Shown one piece after another: positions 32,062 to 43,056 of a stretch of DNA of 64,000 bases (positions are counted from its first letter, which is position 1; each line of letters begins with the position of its first letter). Where the stretch lies: assembly GCA_026075535.2 (NCBI GenBank), contig AP026543.1, forward strand, positions 3,348,001-3,412,000, given 5' to 3'. This DNA is from Tricholoma matsutake (lineage: Eukaryota; Basidiomycota; Agaricomycetes; Agaricales; Tricholomataceae). A model generated the notes under the pieces. The model was given only the letters and a program-made list of their open reading frames with translations. It was not told the origin of the DNA and did not search any database. A program made the translations under genes and the position numbers.

Positions 32062-33833
32062 CACTGTCTGATGTGCATGACAAAGAGATGTTGGGGATAA
32101 TACAAGTGTTGGAGGTGTGGAGGCATTATTTGGAGGGATATATGCATCAGATTGAGATCTGGACAGATCATCAAAATCTGCAATACTTCATGTCCGCTAA
32201 AAAACTTAATCACCAGCAAGCGCGTTGGGCACTATTTCTATCGCATTTTGGTTTTCACTTGGTCCACAAAGTGGGAAGCTTAATGAGGAAAGCAGATGCA
32301 TTATCCAGACATATTGATCATAAAAGGGGGGTGGAGGAGGACAATAAAAATGTTACCTTACTCAAACCCGAATACTTTTGTATTTGCGCTATGCGTCAAG
32401 GGCATCTATTAATAGATAGCTCAGAAATGGAAATGTTGTCTAAAATTAGACAATGTTTAGAAATGGACGATGAAGTAGTGGAAGCCATGAAAGCTCTGAA
32501 GGGAGAGAAGAAAGGTAATATTAAAGGAGATGAATGGGCTGAGGAACAAGGGTTGGTGTTGTTTCAAGGGAAAGTGTATGTACTGAAGGATCAGGATTTG
32601 CGAAGGGAGATCATCCGGTTACATCATAATACACTGACTGCCGGACACCCAGGAAGATGGAAGACATTGGAATTAGTAATGAGAAATTATTGGTGGCCCA
32701 GAATTTCAAAGTATGTGTTGGGGTATGTGGATGGATGTGATATGTGCATGAGGGGAAAGAAATTTCCAGAGAAACCTGCAGGAAAATTAATGCCAAACCC
32801 TATATCTAAAGTGCCATGGCAAGATATATCTGTGTATTTTATTACCGGATTACCTGAGGCTCAAGGGTATGATGCAATATTCATAGTATGTGACCGCTTC
32901 ACAAAGGAGGTCCATATTATTCCTACTACAACAGAAACCTCATCATTGGGCTTGGTGTGCCTCTATCTAAATCAGGTATGGCAGTTACATGGGTTACCCA
33001 ATACCATTATCTCCAATCACGGACCACAATTTGCTTCCACATTTATGCGAGAACTGAACAACATATTGGGAATTCAAACTAAATTATCTATGGCATATCA
33101 CCCACAGACTGATGGGCAGACAGAGAGAATGAACCAGGAGTTGGAGCAGTACCTACATATGTTTGTCAACTACCGACAAACTGACTGGCCCGAATGGCTG
33201 GCAATTGCCAAATTTTCCCACAATAACAAATTCCATTTGGCTACTCATATGTCACCCTTTTTCGCAAATTATGGATATCATCCTCACATGGGAGTAGAAC
33301 CCAGAAGGGAAGTCAAAGTACAGTCAGTAGAAGACTTTGTATCTAAGATGCAAAAGGTACAAGAGGAAGCAGAGGTGGCATTGAAGAAAGCATGTGATGA
33401 TATGATGCAACATGTGGATTGTACTCGAGCACATGCTCCAGAGTACAAAGTTGGTGACTTGGTGTGGCTAAGTACCAAGGACCTGAATATTCCATGACCT
33501 TCGAGGAAACTTATGGAGAAACAAGTTGGCCCATATGCGATCTCTAAAGTAATCTCGCCTAATGCGGTAGTGCTAAAATTACCCCAATCATTCAAGATTG
33601 ATCCTGAGATTAATGTATCCCATCTACACCCTTACTGCCCACCCACTATTCCTGGTCAACAAACTACTCCGCAACCTTCGATAATAGTAGAAGGTGCTCC
33701 AGAATACATAGTTGAAGAAATTCTAGACTCACGTCTTTGATGGAACAAATTGGAGTTCTTAATAAAGTGGAAAAACTATACCGACAAAAATAATTTGTGG
33801 GAGCCCAAAGAGAATGTAAGTGAGCGTGTAATG
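32062..33833 (+). pseudogene. Gypsy D pol fragment: RNase H end, integrase, chromodomain
   Basis: Starts abruptly inside RNase H (DVHDKEMLGIIQVLEVWRHY). It continues with ALSRHIDH, the integrase zinc finger (HHNTLTAGHPG...CDMC), the integrase core, GPYAISKVI and a chromodomain (EYIVEEILDSRL, stop, then FLIKWKNYTDKNNLWEP). Stops are at 33495-33497 (TGA) and in the chromodomain. Both catalytic aspartates of the core appear lost: the first motif reads ISVYFITGLP and the second IISNHGPQFAS, where Asp is expected at Y and N. The glutamate in DGQTERMNQELE is kept. The left junction abuts the 5' side of the oxygenase gene, so the element is 5'-truncated. This is a family distinct from B and E. Confidence 0.9.
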
Positions 33834-33975
33834 TGATCGCCTAATTCTTTAAAAGTAATCCAAATGCTCTGCGTCGCATTGCGAGAATGGTGTATGAGGG
33901 GATGAGATTCCAGCCTTACCAAAATTTCACAGAGGGGACAAATGCAATATTTTCTTGCCTGGAAGTCGAAGCATA

Positions 33976-33987
33976 AAAGGGGGGTAA
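33976..33987 (+). other. Polypurine tract of Gypsy D
   Basis: AAAAGGGGGGTAA-type purine run immediately before the LTR, the usual plus-strand primer. Confidence 0.7.
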
Positions 33988-34398
33988 TGTTAGGAAACCA
34001 CCCCATTACCTAATAAAATTTCATTTTTATTTTATTATGTCGAATTATGCTACATTATGCTAAATGATGCCAAATGACGCTGCACTTTGATAGTGCGAGA
34101 ATTTTATTTTGCACGCATCAATATGTATGCACATGTACGAGTGCATCGGTAACAACAATGTACAATATATGTAACATAGTATATAAACCCTAAATATATG
34201 CCTAGGGGACCCCAGTTGTGTTCTCTTAGGTGTTCCACCTATGCTTTCAGTGTGAAAGGCCTTTCTCAACCAACTCATCTATTAATAACCCCTCGCATCA
34301 AAACCATCAGTTTCCCATCATGAGCACAGATCCTGCCCCCTTCTTGTAGAGAGAACCTGCACGGTCTTAGCTAGCAGATAGTGGGTGTCACCCTAACA
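33988..34398 (+). repeat. 3' LTR of Gypsy D
   Basis: 411 bp with perfectly matched ends TGTTAGG...CCTAACA, starting right after the polypurine tract. It contains a TATA-like ATATATAAACCC stretch near 34180. The flank GTGGG has no partner because the 5' end is missing. Confidence 0.85.
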
Positions 34399-35625
34399 GT
34401 GGGCCAAGGTTTGTCCTGTGCCAAAGTATTTCAGCCAACTTTCTCTGATGTAAGAAATATTCATTCATATTTTTTTTCCATATGAATGGATTTCAGGGTC
34501 AACTTCCAGTGAAGTAGAAACATTGGAAAGGGGATCTCACCTTGAGAGGCCATCTGATGCTTGGATGGGTTGAAAGAGGTGTTGATAGGTTTAACTTGTT
34601 ACTTACCTGAACCTTTGTGTTGGCCAGGTGATCCATTGCATGAGTGACAAAAAGTCAGACCTGCAGGTGACCAGAAATGTAGGAGAGAACAGATGAGTTG
34701 TACAGATGATGTAAATATAGTGTTGAGTCTTCAAGGTGCCAAAGGTGACCCAAACAGCAAGCGGGAGGACTCGAAAGAAATCCACAAGCAACTTAAAGCT
34801 GAGGTTTGAAATCCAAGTCCAAATGTACAACTCAGAGTAGGTTTGAGTGATAAAAAGTCAGACTCAAGGCAGGTGACCAAAAGTCAGACCTGCAGGTGAT
34901 GAAAAATGAGTAGGAGAAAATGGAGTGCAGAAAGAAGTGGCAAACTTCAAGTTGGAAATACAAGGTCAGAAAGTGAACTTCGACATCCGACACCAGCAGA
35001 CTTGGATAATCCCTGTAGTGGCAGTGCTCCAGAATGCCAGACCCGGGGTGCCTGCCAGTGAAGTACACCCCCAACCACTGTTCTACACCACTCAGGCTTT
35101 CGGAGTCTTCCTTCCATGCAAGTTGAACTTGTAGTTGAAACAATGTGTTGGAGCTGCAGTACAACATAGGACAAGCAAGTACAAGTGCATACAAAATGAG
35201 CTGGATCTGGAAGAAAAAAAAACAATCCATAAACTTGAAATGAAGACCCAACCAGTGATGCGATGACAACTACTTCTGAACCTGAACAGGTTCCTGCTTG
35301 AACTATCAGGGGGAACCATAAGCAGAAAGTATGAAATAAATAATGCACATGGTTATACATGAATGGTGGGAAGATGAGGCTGGAATGAAAAAAAAATGTG
35401 CTGCTTTTTACTGCGACTCGGACTGAAAGATGGGAGACACAGTACTTGCACAGGAAAAACAAAACTCTGAAAAGCTCGTTCAACAAGATAATAAGCATCA
35501 TATACAACCCAAAGGCCTCCATGCAGGTTTTGACCATTTATTCAACTTGGTGGTCAGACAGAAGTTGGCTAAAATTGGCTATAGCAGATAGTTGGGATCT
35601 GGTCATAGTAAAAAGATAAAAATGC
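34399..35625. other. Repeat-derived intergenic region
   Basis: Holds a fourth partial copy of the approximately 290-bp unit (34430-34610) and three copies of the TGACAAAAAGTCAGAC motif (34643-34905). The long minus-strand frame 34947-35537 is hydrophobic and Cys-rich without motif and is not called. No gene supported. Confidence 0.5.
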
Positions 35626-38236
35626 TTACCTATGGAGGAATTCAATGTCCTCCTCTTTGTCAGGGTCTGGTATTGATACACCACTACTGGCAGTTTCGAT
35701 GCTCATGTTCCTTTCGGGAGAGAGGTTATGGGTGTGTCCATGGCCAGTGTTTACCAATGAGTCATGGGCATTGAGGATTTCAAGTTGCTGATATGTGAAG
35801 AATTGAAATTTTTGTATCATCGCCTCCAAAATATCACGAGGCAGCCACTCTGGCAATTCCACATCGTAAAGATTGGCATGACGACCACAGACTTTAAATG
35901 CCTGATCTGAGATATCCTCAATCTTGATGAGTTTTATCAACTCCCAGCAAACAGGACAGCATAGCTTTGACACCGAAATCCATTGATCATGAAACTTCAG
36001 TCTCTGCACAACAAGTTAAAATAATGAATTTAAACCTCAAGGTAAGTGGATCAAGTACCTGGCTAAGCTCTTTAGATTTGGGGTCATCCTTCTCTTCCAA
36101 AGTCGCTACATTAAAGTAGGCAAGGAAAGCAGCCAAAATAGCCTCGCAATGCGTGCCTCCAGGAAACTCCAATGATGACTCGGGGTGGGCACCATTCTTC
36201 ACCAGGTTCTGGAATATTGAGAATATCCTAATCTGCTCCATCCAATTGCTGGTATCAGCTCCAAGGATATGGTTTTTAACTTTGCCAATGTACTTCGCCA
36301 TCATTATTTTATAGTTCACTGAATGGGCCTTCAATGTGTCCTCGATTAAACCCTCCATGTAGGGCCAGGAACCAATTTTCACCCTAGAGCGGGGCATAAT
36401 GAGGAGATCAAGATGGATGGGTTCACTAGGTGGGAGTACACCAACATGTTTCTCCAAGGCATGCTGTGCTGAGAAGTGCCCAACAAATGCCATGATCCAT
36501 TTCTGGATGGTGTGGAAATTGATCATGGTTATGTGAGATCTAGACACCTCTGTCTGCTCCTCACCTTCCTCATCATCCTCCCCCTCCTCACCATCCTCCC
36601 CCTCCTCACCATCCTCCCCCTCCTTGCCATCCTCCCCCTCCTCACCATCCTCCCCCTCCTTGCCATCCTCCCCCTCCTCACCATCCTCCCCCTCCTCGCC
36701 ATCCTCCCCCTCCTCATCATTCCCCTCCTCGTCCTTCAAGGCAACTTGGCCAATGCTGCTCACCACCCTGCTGACACCATCTCCCACTTTGTCGACTTGG
36801 ATGTCATCTGCCACTTTGTAGACTCCACCCTTACCAATGTACAATGTGGCCCATTTGTTATATTCATCTTTCCTGAACGCTATAGGAGGCAACATCTCAC
36901 CCGGGAATAGAACTTGGAGATGTTCTTTTAACGCATTGGAGTGTGCGATGCAGACAAGAGCATTGGCATAGAAAGTGACACCATGCACCAGATTTGACAC
37001 ATCCTTCATAAGTTGCTGGTCATCCTCCTTGAGTTTGGCCTCCTTCTCATCATCCTTCTTGAGTTTGCCCTCCTTCTGGCCATCCTTCTTCCTCGACCTC
37101 AGATGCTTCATGGATACCGATGATGATGATTTAGCAGCAATAGCCACTTCCAACCTCAGGAGGGCACTTGCATAGCCAACCAGGATGGCCAAGAGGAAGT
37201 TGTGGAATGTTGTCGCAGTGTCCTTGCAGTATATCTCCAATGAGGCTAATTGCTCCTTGGAGCATAGCACCTCTAAATATTTATCAGCTGTGTCCCCCTT
37301 GTTCCGGGAGTACTTCATCAAAACTTTCATTCTCAAATCATCCATTTGGTCGAGATATCGAGCCAGTCTCGGGTCATGAACAGGGTTGGTCCACTTATGT
37401 TTCTGGATTGACTTCGTCAAGGAGTTGGTTGCTTCATCTAGCATATGAAGAAGCCCAAGTGATGACCAATGGAAAATCCGTCGTTTCATTCTCTTCCAAC
37501 ACTGCACAATGAGAAAGTGAGAAAAGCGCCTGGATTCAGTGGGTCGTGCAGAAGGCTTGATAATCTTGTATGTATTGAGATAGGAACATACAGATTCTGT
37601 ATGGTCTGCCAGTGTAGATTGTCTGACCCTGGATACATTATAAGCAATGAGAAAGTGATCCCAGGTACCAGTAGAAGCTTACTTTCTCATCAATTTCCAA
37701 CAATCATCTGGATCAAAATGAGACCACAAATCTTTGCCTGAAGCCAATCTGATGCCCTTTGCAGAATTACTGCGCTCTGGATTGGGGACAGCAGCGATAT
37801 TCAGTATTTGATTGGTGTAAGGAGTAGTGACAGAATAATCATCCTCTTCAGAGTGAGCTTCTTCTGTGGGCATCGTACTAGCCACTACAAGACTTCCACT
37901 GGAAGCGTACACTGTAGAGGCAAGGACTTCTTTGTTACGCACTAGAATAGTTGTCACTGCATCAACCTTTCTGCGGACCGGTAGATTCTGGATGGGAGGA
38001 GCATCTGTGGCAGGGAGTGTGGCATTTCCCTGATTGATAGTAGTGAGTAAGAGAAGAAGAAGGGTGAGATTTCGAAATTTCATATGAAGCACCAAATTCG
38101 AGTCTGAGTCAGGCTCTGAGTCAGGCTCTGCCTGATTAGGAGAGCTTCGAAGTATCTGTGCTGAATTGGTGGTCATTGGAACTGAAATCAAGAGGTGGTG
38201 GTACAATGATGGGTGTTTCAAGCACTTGAGTGACAA
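35626..38236 (-). CDS. OTT_1508-like nucleic-acid deaminase family protein
   Basis: A large minus-strand gene. The N-terminal part (38236-37679) ends KDLWSHFDPDDCWKLMRK. After an approximately 170-bp gap containing an intron comes a 506-codon frame (37507-35987). An intron at about 36059-36007 (GTACTTG...TGTGCAG) joins LSQ to RLKFHDQWIS in the last exon. Zinc and catalytic signatures of the cytidine-deaminase fold are present: H-C-E in FPGGTHCEAILAAFLAYF (about 36155) and C-C-P-V-C-W in SVSKLCCPVCWELI (about 35960), followed by FKVCGRHANLYDVELPEW. A Glu/Gly/Asp repeat (about 60 residues) interrupts the middle, and a charged K/E coiled region precedes it. Such deaminases are expanded in mushrooms. 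The natural substrate is unknown. The join of the first two coding pieces is unresolved, so intactness is not certain. Confidence 0.65.
36545..36735. repeat. Coding minisatellite in the deaminase gene
   Basis: Imperfect 12/24-bp repeats (CCTCCCCCTCCTCACCAT type) encode EEGEDGEEGEDG-like acid repeats on the minus strand. The opposite-strand Leu/Pro frame is a shadow. Confidence 0.85.
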
Positions 38237-38279
38237 AAAGTCAGACTCAAGACCAGTGCAGGTGACAAAAAGTCAGACC
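38229..38279. repeat. TGACAAAAAGTCAGAC motif pair upstream of the deaminase
   Basis: Two copies (TGACAAAAAGTCAGACTC and GGTGACAAAAAGTCAGACCA), arranged as in 34847-34905 and 30246-30296. It lies immediately upstream of the deaminase 5' end, between it and a divergent gene, so could be promoter-linked or a transposon subterminal repeat. Confidence 0.65.
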
Positions 38280-38448
38280 AGCACTTTTAACTGCTGCCAG
38301 GAATATGGTAAGATATGACGAGAATGAGACTCGGACTTCAAGCTTCAAGCTTCAAGAACAAGGGCCGCCACTTTGAACTTGAATTTCAGTGGCTGTGTGA
38401 GGTTTGCCCGCGGTTAACCTTAACCCTACATTATTTGTTTCATCCACC

Positions 38449-40029
38449 ATGAGTGGCCCAAACAGCTTCCTGCACAATGGCTTCAATGCTCCCTACAGCA
38501 ACAATCCTCGTTTTTCACAGCGTGAACGCACCGTTTTGAATCATGCCCTTGCCTCCAAAGTGGGTTTTGCCAATTTCTCAACATTCATGTTGTATTGATT
38601 CAACTTTCAGCCAATTTCTTCGATCTCTGCATCCATGTTTCCTGCTATTGCTTCTGCTTCTCATGGTAGTCTAATACGATCAGGAAATGCAGCATATGCG
38701 TCCATCAATGTGCTCCATCTACAAGCAACATGCGAGTTACAAGCACAGAGGTATGGTGTTGTCCTATAAATGCGCATATATCTTGATGTTTTCTCTTCCA
38801 GGAATCTCATCATGCAGCTACAGGATACCATCAACAAGCTTACATCTTCTCAACATTCTCACCTACCATCAATGTCTGATCCTGCGCCTAGCCATGGAAA
38901 ACCTGAGGGCTTTGTCATTCCCGACGCACCTGAACCACTTGATGAGGAAGATTACCTTGATGTTCCGTATTGGCACGACAGGGACTGGATCAAGCATAGT
39001 GAGCGACAAAAGGATCGTGGGCAGAGTTTTGCTTCCTCACCGATGAAGTCAGCGAACCAGTTGCAGAGTCACAGATCAAGGCATTCACGCCAACGGCAAA
39101 ACAGGCATGGAACGAGCTCTATCGTCACTGACTTGACCCTATTTCCTGGATGAAGAAGACTCGGAAAGCAGCTTCATACCTTGCATACATAATGAAAACC
39201 AACTTCGATGAATTTCGCTACTGTGATGGAGACTGGAAAGTTGAACGGTTTGCCGTAGTCCAGTACCCAGGCTGGTGTCGCAAAGCAAGGGAATTGGGGA
39301 ACCTTACTCGTATGTCCTACATCCCTCACTTGTGAAATGCTTTTCAAACTTTCCCATCGTCCTAGGTGCTAGGCCTTCAAAGCGCAAGATTGGATAGTAC
39401 CGACATCAAAGATGGCCATAGGCAGAAGAGAGTGAGAGCCAAGTCGACAGTGCTGCCTGGTGTGAAGATTATTGATTTGGATGACGACATTTTGGCTGCA
39501 TCAGCTGTGTCTTGTGGTGTGACAAACTCGGCTGATCCTTTTGCTACCCGCTTATCAGATCCTCCATCTGCATCGACTGCACCATTGCCATCATATGCTA
39601 CTCAACAAGAACCGTCGACTCCTGCCAATGACTCCACCCATGTATCTTCCTCTCCTACACTTCTGTTCGCAACTCCAGCCACTCCCGTTCAAGCACCTGT
39701 TCACTCCTCAGCATCTGAGAAACCAAGTACACCAATGGGTGGTCCTCAGCTACCCTCATCACCAACTCCCCTTCCATGTATGCTGACAGTCTCAATGAAC
39801 GGCGCACATTGTTTCGCGATTGATTGCCTTAAGGAACACTCTCCAGCAATTTCTGAATTCAAAACGGTATGGGATGGTGCCTCTTCTGAAATGAAAAAGG
39901 TGTGTAACAACGGTATCATGCAATGGTACTATGCTCATCTTTTGCTAGAAATATGAAGCGTTGAGCAAGGAGCAAAAATCAGCCAACCGTCTTGCTGCTG
40001 CGATGACAAAATCCAACACGAGCAACTGA
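38449..40029 (+). CDS. Hypothetical multi-exon protein, possibly decayed
   Basis: Plus-strand exons start MSGPNSFLHNGFNAPYSN. Then come HLQATCELQAQRYGVV, NLIMQLQDTINKLTSSQ, YLDVPYWHDRDWIKHSERQK, AFTPTAKQAWNELYRH (TGA) LDPISW, and FDEFRYCDGDWKVERFAVVQ with YPGWCRK. A Pro/Ser/Thr-rich linker and a C-terminus EMKKKYEALSKEQKSANRL to TGA at 40027-40029 follow. GT-AG introns fit near 38585-38610, 39310-39365 and 39900-39950. The in-frame TGA near 39130 suggests decay unless spliced out. The layout (R-x-C-x(2)-D-W-K, Y-P-x-W) recalls mushroom proteins found near mobile elements. The function is unknown. Confidence 0.5.
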
Positions 40030-40623
40030 CTTTGAGTGTGTTGGTTATCATGTTTTCACCACAATTCTTCTTAACATTTCCTGCCTTTGATTTATCAAGG
40101 AGACCTTCATGATATGGACAATGGGACAATGGGGAGCGGAGAAGCCGCAAAGGTTCGGATTGGCTCGGATAGACTCGGATAGACCCATATGCCATCTGGA
40201 CAATAGTGTGTATTTAGCAATAATAGAATCATCTGAGCACCTCTGTAAAGTGCAGTAGAACGCAGCGCAACGCGGATGACAACCGAAAATGGGTTGATAT
40301 TCCTTCCACGGTCAAAGACTGAGATAGTCTGAGCACTCGGCCTTGCTCAGATTTTCTCAGATACACTCAGATCAGCTCTGCGCCGGTTTTCACTGGGCTT
40401 GAAGGCGCGTCCAAGTGTCACAATCACATGCACGCATCCAACGTGTTTGTATAAAGATCGATTGCTGGCACTACGTTGATCACAACAGTCGCCCTCGCTG
40501 ATTCGCCATGCATGCTCCCCACTGCCGAGCTTGATGACGCACGGGTGCTCCTTCCTGATTCACCCCCTTCCTCCCTTACCCATCTGAGTCAGACTCCAGC
40601 ACCAGAGCAAGGCTCACCCCTGC
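40030..40623. other. Intergenic, CTCAGAT-rich
   Basis: No gene. Repeated words CTCGGATAGACT (40165-40185) and CTCAGAT (40320-40375). GC content rises towards 40.5 kb. Confidence 0.4.
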
Positions 40624-42744
40624 TTGAACAAAGGTAGGCCCGCCTCCTGCAAGAGGCAAGCAGATTGCTTACAGGCCCTGTCCACTGCTCCCAGCCTGGC
40701 AGAAAATGAGCTGGCAATTATCTACCGAACCCCTTGTGACCTGCAGCCGCTTCTCGAGGGTTACTTGGTGGACACCAAGCCAGGAAGAGGCAGTGCCGAG
40801 GCCGATGCCCACCGCACTGAGGCCGAGGGGGACTTCCTGGCTCTTCAATCAAGTACACCGAGGTGTCTGCCGCTGAGTGAGGCGGGCAAGGCCAATGGTG
40901 GTGGCGAGTTCGACTCCGATCTCAGCGAGCCCGACCCACCTGGGTTACAGCTAGCGTGCCAGGGGAGGGTGCAGGCGATGGGGGCCTCCTGTGGCATCTG
41001 GATGTAAGCAGCAGCCCCTATCCGCCACCCAGCTTATTGACCCCACAAGCAGCAGCAGCATCCCGAAGGGCGCCGCGCTGAGGCCTGCTCCCAGCAAGAA
41101 GCGAACACGAGCCCTGCAGCAGGATGGCAGCCAAAGCAAGAGGCCGAGGGGCGATCCCACCCATGGGGCTGCTCAAGCTCTTGAAGAAGGTGAGCTCCGC
41201 AAGCGGAGGGTGAGGAAGAGGGGCCGGGGGTCATGGAGACCTCACACAGGGCAGGCAGTGCAGGAGCAGAGGCGCTGTGGCCCAATGGGTGAAGGCAGGA
41301 TGAGCCGGCTCCATGCCCACACCTTTCGTGACAGTGAGGCTGTCATTGCCGACTCCTTCTCCATCACTGAGAATGCCTTGGCATCCTCGACTGGTTGGCA
41401 GGGCCAAGCGCCGCCTAAGAAAACACAAAGTGAACTCAAGGCGCTCCACAGGAGTGGGAGGATCGTCGAGCTGCTCAAGGTTTTTTACCCAGTCCCCTAC
41501 CCCATGCCCCCCAGGTAGGCTGCCCCTCTCTCCCTGCCCTCGCAGCCACTGACCCCCCCCCCCCCCCCCCTTGCCCCACAGCTCTCAGAGGGAGCGTGGG
41601 GCAGCCTTCATTGATTGGGACGGCCGTATGTTCATCTACAGGTCCTTTCATGCACCCTGGCTCCCTGCTCTTGCAGGCGATCTCTCTGACACAATCCAGG
41701 CATTGCTGCAGGACATGCTCCGCAGCAAAGCAATCGAGAAGCAGCAACTCGATGCCCTGCATGGACCCCACTACCCCTGCATCATTGGGCACTGTCATCA
41801 ATACCAAAAGGTGAGGCAACCTGCTTCCGAGTTCACATTGCAAGGTGCCTAACTGGAAACCAGCATCCACACCTCACAGCTTTTCATAAACTCAACAGCT
41901 CAAAAGTTGACAGGTTCATCAGCAGCCCAGTCGTCTTCAGGATAAGGTGCGTGAAGCTAGAGCTGCTGCCTGCAGCAAGCTCTGATGCTTTTGCAGCCAA
42001 TGGGTTGAGTTTATAGTGCGGCAGGCTTTTCCTGGGGTCGCCGATCACTTTGACCGATCCGCAAAGTGGCATGAGAAGCAATGGGGCATCCTCCCTCTCT
42101 TCGGGGTTTATTGGAACCTCTGCATCAATGCAGCCTTCCCAGGGCAGCCCCGTGTCCACTGCGCCCCTCATGCAGATCGAAAGAACATCGTTGGAATCTG
42201 CGCCCTTGTGGTTTATGAGCTTCCAGGGGGTGAGCTGCCTGAGCCACTGCCTGCTGCGTTGCTGACTTTGGCCTAGCCTGCTTCAACCACACCCAGAGGT
42301 CCTGGCTTGTTGTCTGGGAGGCTGGGGTTGTGATTGAGCTCCCCCCTTGGGTCCTTCTCCTCTACCCCTCCTCACTTCTGTACCACTTCAACATAGACAT
42401 CTCAGGTGAGCCTGCCTACACCTCAGTAACTCCCTTCTGATAGTGCTCTAGACATCCAGTTTGTGGCTGCTGATGGCCGGCAGCGCCCGACTCCAGAGAA
42501 CTCTAGGCCCCTCCAAGAGGGGGATGAGTGTGGCCGGGGGAGCCTTGTGTTCTTCAACCAGGCGACCATGTACCAGTCCTCTGAAACAAACTGCTCCACC
42601 ATGCAGGAGGCTGTCAAAGCAGGGGGCTCAGGCGTAGCTGACTACGGGGAGAGCGCTCAGGAGGCTTTTACAAAGCATGCTAAGTACGTTCCAGTGCAAG
42701 GAGCTAATAAGCGGCCACTGTCTGTGGCAGGGGTCACTATTTAG
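40624..42744 (+). CDS. TET/JBP-like 2OG-Fe(II) oxygenase 2
   Basis: GC-rich plus-strand gene with several introns. An upstream frame (40624-41007) and a basic region with KKRTRALQQDG and RKRRVRKRGRG (41050-41225) suggest a nuclear or DNA-binding N-terminus. An intron at 41514-41580 precedes AAFIDWDGRMFIYRSFHAPW. The catalytic core lies at about 42010-42500. It has FIVRQAFPGVADHFDRSAKW, the metal HxD in HCAPHADRKNIVG, then (after an intron) FNHTQRSWLVVWEAGVVIEL, the distal His in PSSLLYHFNIDIS, and an Arg in RPTPENSRPLQEGDE for the co-substrate. It ends FFNQATMYQSSETN...SVAGVTI. The last intron (about 42405-42447) splices cleanly. The 41815-42010 part is harder to join and may hold a lesion. 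This is a different subfamily from oxygenase 1. Confidence 0.65.
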
Positions 42745-43056
42745 ATTCACTGACAGCTAAGATTTCTTGTTGGTTATGCGTAACCTATTTAGCACACACA
42801 GCATGATCAATATGAGATCTTATTAGTATATGCTGTTCAAGCCAAAGTGATGGATGTAAAAGTACACAGATAAATTATAATAGGTTCTGGACGAACAGAA
42901 ATCAGAAGGAATGCCCACAGTAACGTAAACTACAATTAAGCGAAACATCCCTTTAACGCTCTCTGAAATTCATATCCTCCAAAGCCCCTGGATCCTGCAT
43001 GAATGAGCTCCACCTCTCGTCCAGTCACGCATCATGCACTAACCCCAACTCCTAGT
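42745..43056. other. Intergenic, no gene seen
   Basis: AT-rich spacer between convergent genes. No motif. Confidence 0.5.

Noticed and set aside
34947..35537. 196-codon minus-strand hydrophobic frame
   Set aside because: No recognisable domain, no splice partners, and it overlaps dispersed repeats. Cys/Phe richness looks compositional.
36476..36910. 144-codon plus-strand frame rich in Leu/Pro/Ile
   Set aside because: Antisense shadow of the acidic repeat in the deaminase gene, which has motifs and introns on the minus strand.
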